A stretch of DNA of 64,000 nt from Frateuria hangzhouensis (GTDB lineage: Bacteria; Pseudomonadota; Gammaproteobacteria; Xanthomonadales; Rhodanobacteraceae): the NCBI RefSeq assembly GCF_026410505.1, contig NZ_JAPMIU010000003.1, forward strand, positions 300,899 through 364,898, given 5' to 3'. Position 1 is the stretch's first letter, and each line of letters starts with the position of its first letter. Shown one piece after another: positions 56,735-62,999 of the stretch. Both the position numbers and the translations under genes were made by a program. A model generated the notes under the pieces. It saw nothing but the letters and a program-made list of their open reading frames with translations. It was not told where the DNA came from and searched no databases.

Positions 56735-57120
56735 CGGCCTTTGTAAAATTGGCTCAGCCTGAATTTGCTGGCGGCTTATTATATTTTGATAAGTTGTGTG
56801 ATTATGCTGGTGTGCTACAGATCAAGTTGCGGTGTCCATCAGATAAGGTGCTTTCGGTTTCTTTTGATGATTATTTTTTATACCGAAAAGTGGATGAGGG
56901 TGATGCTCTCACTATTCTTGCGGAGGTTGCTAAAAGTGATCTTATAGGCCAGTCCTTGTACGAGGTGCTTGAATCAAGCTTGGTAAATGAGTTTATGAAT
57001 CAGGCCTATGGAATTAGGTGCGGCCAAGTCATTCGCCATTTTTTGATTCTTACCGATCAGGATGTTATTGATGTGTTGGCTATTTCTTCGCCTTCCTGTG
57101 AACTTGAGGTGTGGAAGTAA
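56731..57120 (+). CDS. Candidate immunity protein for tip 1
   Basis: A 129-residue, AT-rich gene whose ATG overlaps the tip-1 stop. The product is acidic and cytoplasmic-looking, with no signal peptide (ALTILAEVAKSDLIGQSLYE, HFLILTDQDVIDVLAISS). No family was recognised. Position, coupling and composition suggest an immunity protein; a cytoplasmic location would fit a nuclease target. The TAA stop runs into the AAAGGGGGCG sequence at 57119-57128. Confidence 0.55.
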   Translation: MTAFVKLAQPEFAGGLLYFDKLCDYAGVLQIKLRCPSDKVLSVSFDDYFLYRKVDEGDALTILAEVAKSDLIGQSLYEVLESSLVNEFMNQAYGIRCGQVIRHFLILTDQDVIDVLAISSPSCELEVWK

Positions 57121-57174
57121 AGGGGGCGTAAGTGTGCGTCGAAGTGAGGATTTAATTACCTACGTCCACTTTTA
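57117..57174. repeat. RAYT-end motifs after immunity gene 1
   Basis: AAAGGGGGCG at 57119-57128 overlaps the immunity stop codon. An inverted variant TTTAATTACCTACGTCCACT TTT lies at 57151-57173, equal on the other strand to AAAGTGGACG then TAGGTAATTAAA. Confidence 0.75.
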
Positions 57175-57236
57175 TTTGGGGCGGCCGGCCATCAGCCGAC
57201 CACGGGGGCGGCCAAGGCGCGTCATAACGGACGAGA
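57175..57236 (+). pseudogene. RAYT transposase 3' fragment
   Basis: GCGGCCGGCCATCAGCCGAC followed by CACGGGGGCGGCCAAG matches, on the opposite strand, the last codons of the RAYT gene at 61855-62556 (GRPAISRPRGRP region). Only about 60 bp remain. Confidence 0.7.
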
Positions 57237-57288
57237 CTTAATTACTCCCGCCCCCTTTAATTGAGGATTAATTACTCCCGTCCCCTTT
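57237..57288. repeat. Two RAYT-end motifs in tandem
   Basis: CTTAATTACTCCCGCCCCCT TT at 57237-57258 and ATTAATTACTCCCGTCCCCT TT at 57267-57288. They mark the boundary with the duplicated FnIII block. Confidence 0.8.
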
Positions 57289-57296
57289 AATTGCTC

Positions 57297-57645
57297 GCTA
57301 CCGGTGCGCGCATCCAACAGCGGCGGTATCGGCCCGTGGAGCACGACCAAGACGGTGCAAGTGGCCAAGCCCCCCGCGGTGCCGACCGGCTTGTCGCTGA
57401 GCGTAAGCGGCCCCTCCTACAGGACGGTGGTTGCCGTGAGCTGGAACGCCGTCGCGGGGGCGACCAGCTACCAGCTGGAGGAGACCCACCCGCAGGAGGG
57501 CGTGTCCACATCGACCGTGACGACTACGTCGGTCAGCAGCCTGATCTACGCCGATGGCTCGTTGAGGTATCGCGTCAGGGCGTGCAACGCCGTGGGTTGC
57601 TCCGCCTGGTCCTCTTCCAAGTCCGTCTTTCTCAGTTCGTTGTGA
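57297..57645 (+). pseudogene. Duplicated last FnIII module of the RHS protein
   Basis: Nearly identical to 55075-55424: GLSLSVSGPSYRTVVAVSWN, YQLEETHPQEGVS and YRVRACNAVGCSAWSSSKSV. It lacks a start and upstream body and begins right after a RAYT-end motif. It is the left part of a duplicated block that continues to about 58345. Confidence 0.75.
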
Positions 57646-58033
57646 CGGGGCTGGTCTTGGGGCACTGATACGAAGCGACTTCGATCATGAAGCGATGCGG
57701 GACTGGCAGGCGCGGAATCAGGGAGAGCAGCATGGATGGAGCAACGGAAAAGGCCCGGCGCTGCGGTGTCGCGCTGGTTCGGCAGCGCGGAAAGCGGGTG
57801 CCTGAGCGTGCATGGGAACGGCGTCTAGCAGGTGGAGATCAACGGCGGCAGCCCGCGCTCGGGGACCGGAGCGGGGCTGCAGGCGAAGGCCACTACGGAC
57901 TCGCCATACGTCAGGGGTCGCGCGTGCAACTTGAACATGTGTCCAGCGTGGGCTGGCCCAGTGGCGACGGTGCGCCTGTGAGCGGTGTGGTGAGGGGCGA
58001 AGCGGAGCACGCAGGGACAAGGAGGAAGGATCC
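57646..58033 (+). pseudogene. Decayed FnIII-like tail (copy 2)
   Basis: Near-identical to 55425-55813. An open frame from 57687 gives 116 codons, but its last third differs from copy 1 because of a one-base indel. In another frame it reads YVRGRACNLNMCPAWAGPV, which is FnIII-like. Confidence 0.45.
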
Positions 58034-59074
58034 ATGAAAGGATGGCGAACCACTCCCACGTGGAGCCGTTGGCTGCGGCAGCTCGGCGGCGGTTTGTTGC
58101 TGGCGACCCTGGCCTGCCTGCACCCGGCGCAGGCGGCCGAGACCTCTACCTACGTGCTGACCGACGACCAGGGCACGGTGCTGATGCTGACCGATAACCA
58201 TGGGAACCCGATCGCGCGGTTCGACCATCGGCCGTATGGGCAGCAGAGCGGGCCGGTCAATGCGGGGCCGGGGTATACGGGTCATGTGGAGGATCCGGAT
58301 ACGGGGCTCGTGTATATGCAGCAGCGGTATTACGATCCGGAGGTGGGGCGGTTTTTAAGCGTAGATCCCATAGTGCCTGCGCCAAACGCTTTGATGTCAT
58401 TTAACAGATATCAATATGCAGAAAATGACCCGATCAGTAATCTTGATCCAACGGGCATGTGTGGTGAAGTGTCAGGCGAAGTTCAAAAGATGCGAAATCT
58501 TTCCGATGTCTCTATGGGTGGAATGGTTCATTGCTTTGTTTCGCCGGAAGGACAAAAGGATTTTGGCACGACTCTAAGTCAAGTTCCTGGCTTTGATGAA
58601 TCTGGTGAAGCATCATATCGTGCTAGCAACGACTGGGCGTTCATATCTGCGGCGATGAGATATGACCTGGAGAATGGATATGGAGAAGGCGACGATGGCT
58701 ATATGTCGCCGTACACATTAAAGGCTTGGTCGATGGTGGAGTCTGGCTCAACCAGAGATCGGATGAGCTTCTTATCGGATCCGCTTCAAGTCAATAACGC
58801 TGGCGATTGGAGTGCTGATAAAATAGAAATTCTCGGACTTTCCAAGGGGCAGCAAATGACGCCATACACTAGTGCGTATGCTGCGATGCAATGGTGGAGG
58901 CATAAGGGATTTGTCCACGATAGGATGGGACGTGAAATGTCGTGGCGTGGCGATATTAAGGCTTTCGAGCGATATAATGGAAACTCAAGGATGGATAAAA
59001 GCCTGGATGGGGCTCCGGTCCCCCATGCTGTTTGGTATGCAAATGAAGTTCTTCGGTTAAAATCGGGGATGTGA
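58034..59074 (+). CDS. Secreted RHS-core protein with lysozyme-like tip 2
   Basis: This 346-residue protein is identical to the tip-1 protein through residue 96 (signal peptide and RHS core). It differs at residues 97 and 102, then wholly after GRFLSVDP (residue 112). The junction reads YAENDPISNLDPTGM. The tip (about 145-346) contains YTLKAWSMVESGSTRDRM, SDPLQVNNAGDW, YTSAYAAMQWWRHKGF and IKAFERYNGNS. That order, with Glu236 in ESG and a late YNG, resembles lysozyme/lytic transglycosylase domains, so a peptidoglycan target is likely. The assignment is by pattern only. A lipoprotein-like candidate immunity protein follows. Confidence 0.8.
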   Translation: MKGWRTTPTWSRWLRQLGGGLLLATLACLHPAQAAETSTYVLTDDQGTVLMLTDNHGNPIARFDHRPYGQQSGPVNAGPGYTGHVEDPDTGLVYMQQRYYDPEVGRFLSVDPIVPAPNALMSFNRYQYAENDPISNLDPTGMCGEVSGEVQKMRNLSDVSMGGMVHCFVSPEGQKDFGTTLSQVPGFDESGEASYRASNDWAFISAAMRYDLENGYGEGDDGYMSPYTLKAWSMVESGSTRDRMSFLSDPLQVNNAGDWSADKIEILGLSKGQQMTPYTSAYAAMQWWRHKGFVHDRMGREMSWRGDIKAFERYNGNSRMDKSLDGAPVPHAVWYANEVLRLKSGM

Positions 59075-59075
59075 T

Positions 59076-59480
59076 ATGTATAATGTGGCGCTGTCTTTGT
59101 TTTTGCTGTTCTCGCCTACTGGTGGTTGTGAAATGCAGCCCAAGTGGACGGCGTTAGAGCTGCGCGCGAGTGATGAGCTTAAATATATAGGTCAAGTTCA
59201 CCTTCGCATGGGCAGCTATTGTTTATATGATTATCGCCATTTTTGGTCGGGGAGAGAAACTGCGCGTCTCGTTGTTTCAAGTCGAGAAGGAAAGCTATTG
59301 GGGTATTATGCTTTTCCGGTAAGATCATATGGGAAAGTGCAGCAAGGAAGGCTCCCTGCGACTAATATCGACGGTGAAACGGAGGTTATTGAGTTTTCCG
59401 ATCGGGGAGTAGCTGCGCCTCGATCCATATATTTTGATGGCGGAAATTTCATGTTCACCCCTTTAACGGATAACAAATAA
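59076..59480 (+). CDS. Candidate immunity protein for tip 2 (exported)
   Basis: A 134-residue AT-rich gene starting 1 bp after the tip-2 stop. The N-terminus VALSLFLLFSPTGGC looks like a lipoprotein signal (Cys18), placing the protein in the periplasm. That is where an immunity protein against a wall hydrolase would act. The rest is beta-rich (QGRLPATNIDGETEVIEFSD). No family was recognised. The stop TAA is again followed by AAAGG (ATAAAGGTGG), a degenerate form of the element end. Confidence 0.55.
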   Translation: MYNVALSLFLLFSPTGGCEMQPKWTALELRASDELKYIGQVHLRMGSYCLYDYRHFWSGRETARLVVSSREGKLLGYYAFPVRSYGKVQQGRLPATNIDGETEVIEFSDRGVAAPRSIYFDGGNFMFTPLTDNK

Positions 59481-59508
59481 AGGTGGCCCGATAAAGAGGT
59501 GAGAAATT

Positions 59509-59582
59509 AAAGGGGGCGTAGGGAATTAAGTTGAGACGGGGCAACTAGATTTCATCAATTAAAGGGGACGTAGGGAATTAAG
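59509..59582. repeat. Tandem RAYT-end motifs (left end of RAYT 1)
   Basis: AAAGGGGGCGTAGGGAATTA AG at 59509-59530 and AAAGGGGACGTAGGGAATTA AG at 59561-59582. The following 27 bp (TTGAGAnGGnGGCAACTAGA) are repeated too, so this is a 52-bp direct repeat. Confidence 0.85.
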
Positions 59583-59597
59583 TTGAGATGGAGGCAA

Positions 59598-60299
59598 CTA
59601 GATTTCGTCACTTGCGGCACGCCTTGGTCGGCCGCGCGGTCGGCTGACGGCGGGTCGCCCCAGTGTTGTTTCAACCATCCGTTGGAAGCGTTCGTCGCCA
59701 AGGACACGCTCCTGTTGCGCGTAGGTACGCAGGCGCTGGAGCTCTTCGGTAGTGATGCCGGCGTCCAACCAGGCTCTATAAGCATTCGCTCGGTCCCAGG
59801 CATCCTCGCCCATGGCCAGATAAAGCGGATGGGGCGTGACGAGCGGGTCGTTCGCGTGGGCTAGGTGGGTGTGGACGCTTGACCATCGGAAGTCCTCCGG
59901 TCGCATGGCCATCGCGGCGCGAACCGGGTTGAGCTCGATGTAGCGCATTACAGTCAACAGATACTGGTCGGTTTGCACCAGGCACGACTTGAAGCGTCCT
60001 TGCCACAAGGTGCCGCACCGCCCGTGCCGGAGGTTGAAGGCTTGGACGTAGTTCTGGCCGATCCAGCGCATGGCGCTGGAGAGCACTCCGACTGCATGAG
60101 GGGTTACCAGCAGATGGAAGTGATTGTCCATCAGGACGAACGCATGTAAGTCGATGCCATGCTCATTGAAGGCGCTACGCAGTAAGCGCCTGAAGTCGTG
60201 GCGGTCGTCGTCATCTATGAAGATCGCGCCCTTGTTCGTCCCTCGCTGGGTGACGTGCAGCGGTACGCCTTGAAGCTCCAGACGAGGTAGTCGGGGCAT
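59598..60299 (-). CDS. RAYT-type Y1 transposase 1
   Basis: A 233-residue transposase of the REP-associated tyrosine transposase family. It has the N-terminal PRLPRLELQGVPLHVTQRGT, the HUH metal-binding motif HFH (residues 60-62, in FVLMDNHFHLLV) and the catalytic Tyr120 in MRYIELNPVRA. The C-terminal GERFQRMVETTLGRPAVSRP-like tail is typical of this clade. These single-strand transposases cut and join palindromic or short end sequences. The stop lies just inside the left end of the element. It is 80-85% like the second copy by eye. Confidence 0.93.
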   Translation of the reverse strand: MPRLPRLELQGVPLHVTQRGTNKGAIFIDDDDRHDFRRLLRSAFNEHGIDLHAFVLMDNHFHLLVTPHAVGVLSSAMRWIGQNYVQAFNLRHGRCGTLWQGRFKSCLVQTDQYLLTVMRYIELNPVRAAMAMRPEDFRWSSVHTHLAHANDPLVTPHPLYLAMGEDAWDRANAYRAWLDAGITTEELQRLRTYAQQERVLGDERFQRMVETTLGRPAVSRPRGRPRRAASDEI

Positions 60300-60388
60300 G
60301 GCAGGTGCTCTTCAGCAAAGGCTCGATCGTGCGATAGTTTGGGTGGTTGGGCCTGTCGGTCGATGGTTGCCTAGAAGGTAGGTGGTGG

Positions 60389-60410
60389 CTTAATTAGCTG
60401 CGACCCCTTT
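60389..60410. repeat. Right-end motif of RAYT 1
   Basis: CTTAATTAGCTGCGACCCCT TT. The same sequence occurs at 60700-60721 (one base different), 62645-62666 and 62706-62727. Confidence 0.85.
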
Positions 60411-60414
60411 TTCC

Positions 60415-60724
60415 TTACCAGTAGATGGAAGTGGTTGTCCATCAGGACGAACGCATGTAAGTCGATGCCATGCTCATTGAAGGCGCTACGCAGTAAGCGC
60501 CTGAAGTCGTGGCGGTCGTCGTCATCTATGAAGATCGCGCCCTTGTTCGTCCCTCGCTGGGTGACGTGCAGCGGTACGCCTTGAAGCTCCAGACGAGGCA
60601 GTCGGGGCATGGCAAGTGCTCTTCAGCAAAGGCTCGATCGTGCGATAGTTTGGGCGGTCCGGTCTGTCGGCCGAAGGTTGCCTGGAAGGTAAGTGGTGGC
60701 TTAATTGGCTGCGACCCCTTTTTA
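60415..60724 (-). pseudogene. Duplicated 5' part of RAYT 1 with its right end
   Basis: About 310 bp repeating 60104-60414 in tandem, including the first 65 codons of the transposase (to FVLMDNHFHLLV). It would make a 79-residue truncated protein from 60610 and lacks the catalytic Tyr. The duplication ends in a second copy of the right-end motif (60700-60721). Confidence 0.85.
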
Positions 60725-60943
60725 GCGGCTACTGTCGGCGCATTCTCGTTTCTTAAGGCATCGGCAAAGGGAGCGGAGAAGGCGGTTAGTACAGTCGAAA
60801 TGGCCGAGCAGGGTCAGCGTGCTCATGAGTTGATGAAGGAGGCAATTAAGCGACAACAAGAAGAGCGGAAGCGCGAGCAGCAATGGAAAAGGCAGCGAGA
60901 GCGACAGCGACAAAGAGACCGAATGGGTGGCATCGAGGGTTAA
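60722..60943 (+). pseudogene. Orphan toxin tip 3 (decapitated)
   Basis: The frame enters directly from the right-end motif with no start of its own: LAATVGAFSFLKASAKGAEK, then AEQGQRAHELMKEAI and a basic helical end KRQQEERKREQQWKRQRERQ. The upstream core and most of the tip are missing. The gene that follows is membrane-associated. Composition is more AT-rich than the RHS body. It appears to be the C-terminal scrap of an RHS-type effector. Confidence 0.55.
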
Positions 60944-60945
60944 AA

Positions 60946-61299
60946 ATGAATAATGCGGTTCCTGTGACTTGGCTATGTACGAGCTCTCTGGCGGGATTAC
61001 TGGTTTTTCCAGCGATTCATCAATACGTGTATCTTACGATTTTGCCAGTTCTGTTTGCGGTTTTTGCGACAAAGCTACTAAGGTCTAAAAGCGGGAGGTC
61101 TTACTTCCTAACGTGTGCCGCGTTAAATCTTTTGATTGGGTTAGTTCTGTTTTTTTTGCCGCATGGGCGGTCGGGAGGTTTATCCGGGGTTGGAATATCC
61201 ATAGTAATCGTTGTGTGGACCTTCTCCTCGGTGGTTGTATTTAGGATATACCGGTTGGAATCCACGGCAACTAAAGCAGCTAAAGGGGAAGAGAATTAA
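60946..61299 (+). CDS. Candidate membrane immunity protein (orphan)
   Basis: A 117-residue AT-rich gene encoding four predicted membrane helices: VTWLCTSSLAGLLVFPA, YVYLTILPVLFAVFATKL, YFLTCAALNLLIGLVLFF and GVGISIVIVVWTFSSVVVF. It starts 2 bp after the orphan tip 3. The location suggests an immunity protein for a membrane-acting or translocating toxin. The TAA stop is inside the element-end motif (61298-61319). Confidence 0.55.
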   Translation: MNNAVPVTWLCTSSLAGLLVFPAIHQYVYLTILPVLFAVFATKLLRSKSGRSYFLTCAALNLLIGLVLFFLPHGRSGGLSGVGISIVIVVWTFSSVVVFRIYRLESTATKAAKGEEN

Positions 61300-61319
61300 A
61301 GGGGGCGGGAGTAATTAAG
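61298..61319. repeat. RAYT-end motif overlapping an immunity stop codon
   Basis: AAAGGGGGCGGGAGTAATTA AG. Its first two bases complete the TAA stop of the preceding gene. Confidence 0.85.
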
Positions 61320-61390
61320 TCTCGTCCGTTATGACGCCCTGGCCGCCCCCGTGGTCGGCTGATGGCCGACCGCCCCAGCGTTGTTTCAAC
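61320..61390 (-). pseudogene. RAYT transposase 3' fragment
   Basis: About 70 bp matching the end of the RAYT genes on the minus strand (GTGGTCGGCTGATGGCCGAC then CGCCCCAGCGTTGTTTCAAC). It follows the motif in the same order as in intact RAYT 2, but breaks off and continues into further motifs. Confidence 0.75.
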
Positions 61391-61395
61391 GAAGT

Positions 61396-61433
61396 AAAGG
61401 GGGCGCGAAGTAAAGGGGAAGTAGGTAATTAAA
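61396..61433. repeat. Two RAYT-end motifs
   Basis: AAAGGGGGCGCG at about 61396 and AAAGGGGAAGTAGGTAATTA AA at 61412-61433. Confidence 0.7.
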
Positions 61434-61439
61434 TCCTTC

Positions 61440-61609
61440 ACTGGCGTGTGGCCGGAACGGGCCACGATCACCGTGCCGTCCGGCTTGCAGAGCGCCGGCT
61501 TCACCGTCAGCTGGACGCGGCCAAGCACGGCCACGCGCTTCGACGTCGACGAGCAGAAGGACGGCGGCACGTGGGTGCGGATCGCCACGGACACGCCGGC
61601 GACCTCCAA
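61440..61609 (+). pseudogene. FnIII module fragment from an RHS protein
   Basis: About 170 bp homologous to 54067-54235 of the giant RHS gene: SGLQSAGFTVSWTRPSTATR and DGGTWVRIATDTPATS. Several substitutions separate the two, so it comes from a diverged paralogue or an old duplication. It is flanked by element-end motifs on both sides. Confidence 0.8.
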
Positions 61610-61610
61610 T

Positions 61611-61859
61611 TAAAGGGGACGCGAATTAAAGGGGACGAATTAAAGGGGGCGGCGAATTAAAGGAATTAAAGGGGGCGGGAGAAAAATTAAAGGGGACAAA
61701 TTAAAGGGGGCGGGAGTAATTAATCCTGGTCTGTTGCGTCGCGCCTGAAAAATTAAAGGGGACGGGAGTAATTAATCCTTGTCTGTTGCGTCGCGCCTTC
61801 AAGAAATAAAGGGGACGTAGATAATTAAATCCCCAAATTAAGAGGCGGGAGTAATTAAG
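61611..61859. repeat. Dense array of RAYT-end motifs
   Basis: At least nine copies of AAAGGGGnCG-type motifs in 250 bp, all in one orientation, at about 61612, 61628, 61642, 61658, 61689, 61703, 61756, 61808 and 61838. Three full copies continue into GGGAGTAATTAA. A 22-bp spacer with CTGTTGCGTCGCGCC is repeated twice. Spacing is irregular. Confidence 0.85.
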
Positions 61860-62666
61860 CGTCATCCGTTACGTCGCGCGTTGGTCGCCCCCGTGGTCGG
61901 CTGATGGCCGGCCGCCCCAGCGTTGTTTCAACCATGCGTTGGAACCGCTCGTCGCCAAGGGCACGCTCTCGCTGTACGTATGCTCGGATGCGTTGCAGAT
62001 CGTCCGAGCTGGTGCCGGCGTTCAGCCAGGCTCTATAGGCATCCGCCCGCTCTCCGATGTCACGGCCCAGCGCTAGATACAGCGGATGGAGCGTAACCAG
62101 CGGGTCGCGTGCGCGGGCCAGATGGGTGTGAATGCTCGACCAGCGATGGTCTTCCGGTCGTATCACCATGGCGGCGCGTAGCGGGTTGAGCTCGATGTAG
62201 CGCATGACCGTCAAGGCGTATTGTTCGGTTTGCACCAGGCACGACTTGAAGCGTCCCTGCCACAATGTTCCGCAGCGACCGTGCCGTAGGTTGAAGGACC
62301 GAACGTAGTTCTGCCCGATCCAGCGCATGGCATGGGAGAGTGTGCCAACTGCGTGGGGAGCTACAAGCAAGTGGAAGTGGTTGTCCATGAGTACGAAGGC
62401 ATGTAAATCGATGGCGTGCTCGCGGAACGCTCTGCGCAGGAGGCGCGTGAAGTCGTGGCGGTCGTCGTCATCCAGGAAAATCGCTCCTTTGTTGGTACCT
62501 CGCTGGGTGATGTGCAGCGGTACGCCTTGGAGCTCCAGACGAGGCAGTCGCGGCATGGCAGGTGTCCTTTGGGAAAGACTCGATCCTGCGTCGGTTTGGG
62601 ACTCCGGTCTGTCGGCCGATGGGTAGCTTGAGGGTAGGCGGGGGCTTAATTAGCTGCGACCCCTTT
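61838..62666 (-). mobile_element. RAYT element 2 with inverted ends
   Basis: Left end TTAAGAGGCGGGAGTAATTA AG, right end CTTAATTAGCTGCGACCCCT TT. It contains RAYT gene 2. The right end is followed by a 60-bp copy of the right-end region of element 1 (62670-62729), including another right-end motif. Confidence 0.7.
61855..62556 (-). CDS. RAYT-type Y1 transposase 2
   Basis: A 233-residue protein with the same architecture as RAYT 1: HFH in FVLMDNHFHLLV at residues 60-62 and Tyr120 in MRYIELNPLRA. The C-terminus ends RPRGRPTRDVTDDA. Its TAA stop is formed by the AATTAAG part of the left-end motif. Intact and possibly active. Three RAYT remnants in the island (57175, 61320, 63593) share its C-terminal sequence more closely than that of RAYT 1. 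Confidence 0.93.
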   Translation of the reverse strand: MPRLPRLELQGVPLHITQRGTNKGAIFLDDDDRHDFTRLLRRAFREHAIDLHAFVLMDNHFHLLVAPHAVGTLSHAMRWIGQNYVRSFNLRHGRCGTLWQGRFKSCLVQTEQYALTVMRYIELNPLRAAMVIRPEDHRWSSIHTHLARARDPLVTLHPLYLALGRDIGERADAYRAWLNAGTSSDDLQRIRAYVQRERALGDERFQRMVETTLGRPAISRPRGRPTRDVTDDA

Positions 62667-62727
62667 ATTCTGTCGGTCGATGGTTGCCTAGAAGGTAGGT
62701 GGTGGCTTAATTAGCTGCGACCCCTTT
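62645..62727. repeat. Two right-end motifs
   Basis: CTTAATTAGCTGCGACCCCT TT at 62645-62666 and again at 62706-62727, separated by a sequence also found before 60389. Confidence 0.85.
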
Positions 62728-62999
62728 TTCCGGAAATGGCGCATGAGGCACAGCATGATTTGGATGTGCGGGAGAATGATGGGCCTTTTGGGAGTACGGG
62801 GGACCCCAGTGTGGCAGAGAGGGAGTTCCGTTCTGCCGAAGAAAGGGGGTATAAAGCGCAATCCTTAATATTGGGAGGATTTGGGAAAACTTTAACGAGT
62901 AATGAGTTGCGCAAGGGCATAGAAGGCTCGGTTAAGCACGATATGGCAAGTTGGTACGGCCAGCACGAAAATCAGGGCCAAGGCGATGCTGAAAATTAA
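62728..62999 (+). pseudogene. Orphan toxin tip 4 with HExxH motif (decapitated)
   Basis: The frame is open from the right-end motif, with an ATG at 62736 that may be internal. The visible part starts EMAHEAQHDLDVRENDGPFG, which includes HEAQH, an HExxH zinc-protease motif. It continues AEREFRSAEERGYKAQS, where a downstream Glu could be the third ligand. About 87 residues remain. It looks like the end of a metallopeptidase-type toxin tip that lost its RHS core. AT-rich. Overlaps the next gene. Confidence 0.55.

Larger units (their letters stand above)
59561..60410 (-). mobile_element. RAYT element 1 with inverted ends
   Basis: About 850 bp bounded by AAAGGGGACG...AATTAAG on the left and CTTAATTAGCTGCGACCCCT TT on the right, which are imperfect inverted repeats of 22 bp. 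It contains one Y1 transposase gene. The outer tips are AAAGGGG/CCCCTTT. Confidence 0.7.

Noticed and set aside
61611..61859. Possible CRISPR array
   Set aside because: The repeated unit is short, spacing is irregular (12-50 bp), spacers are themselves repeats and no cas genes are present.
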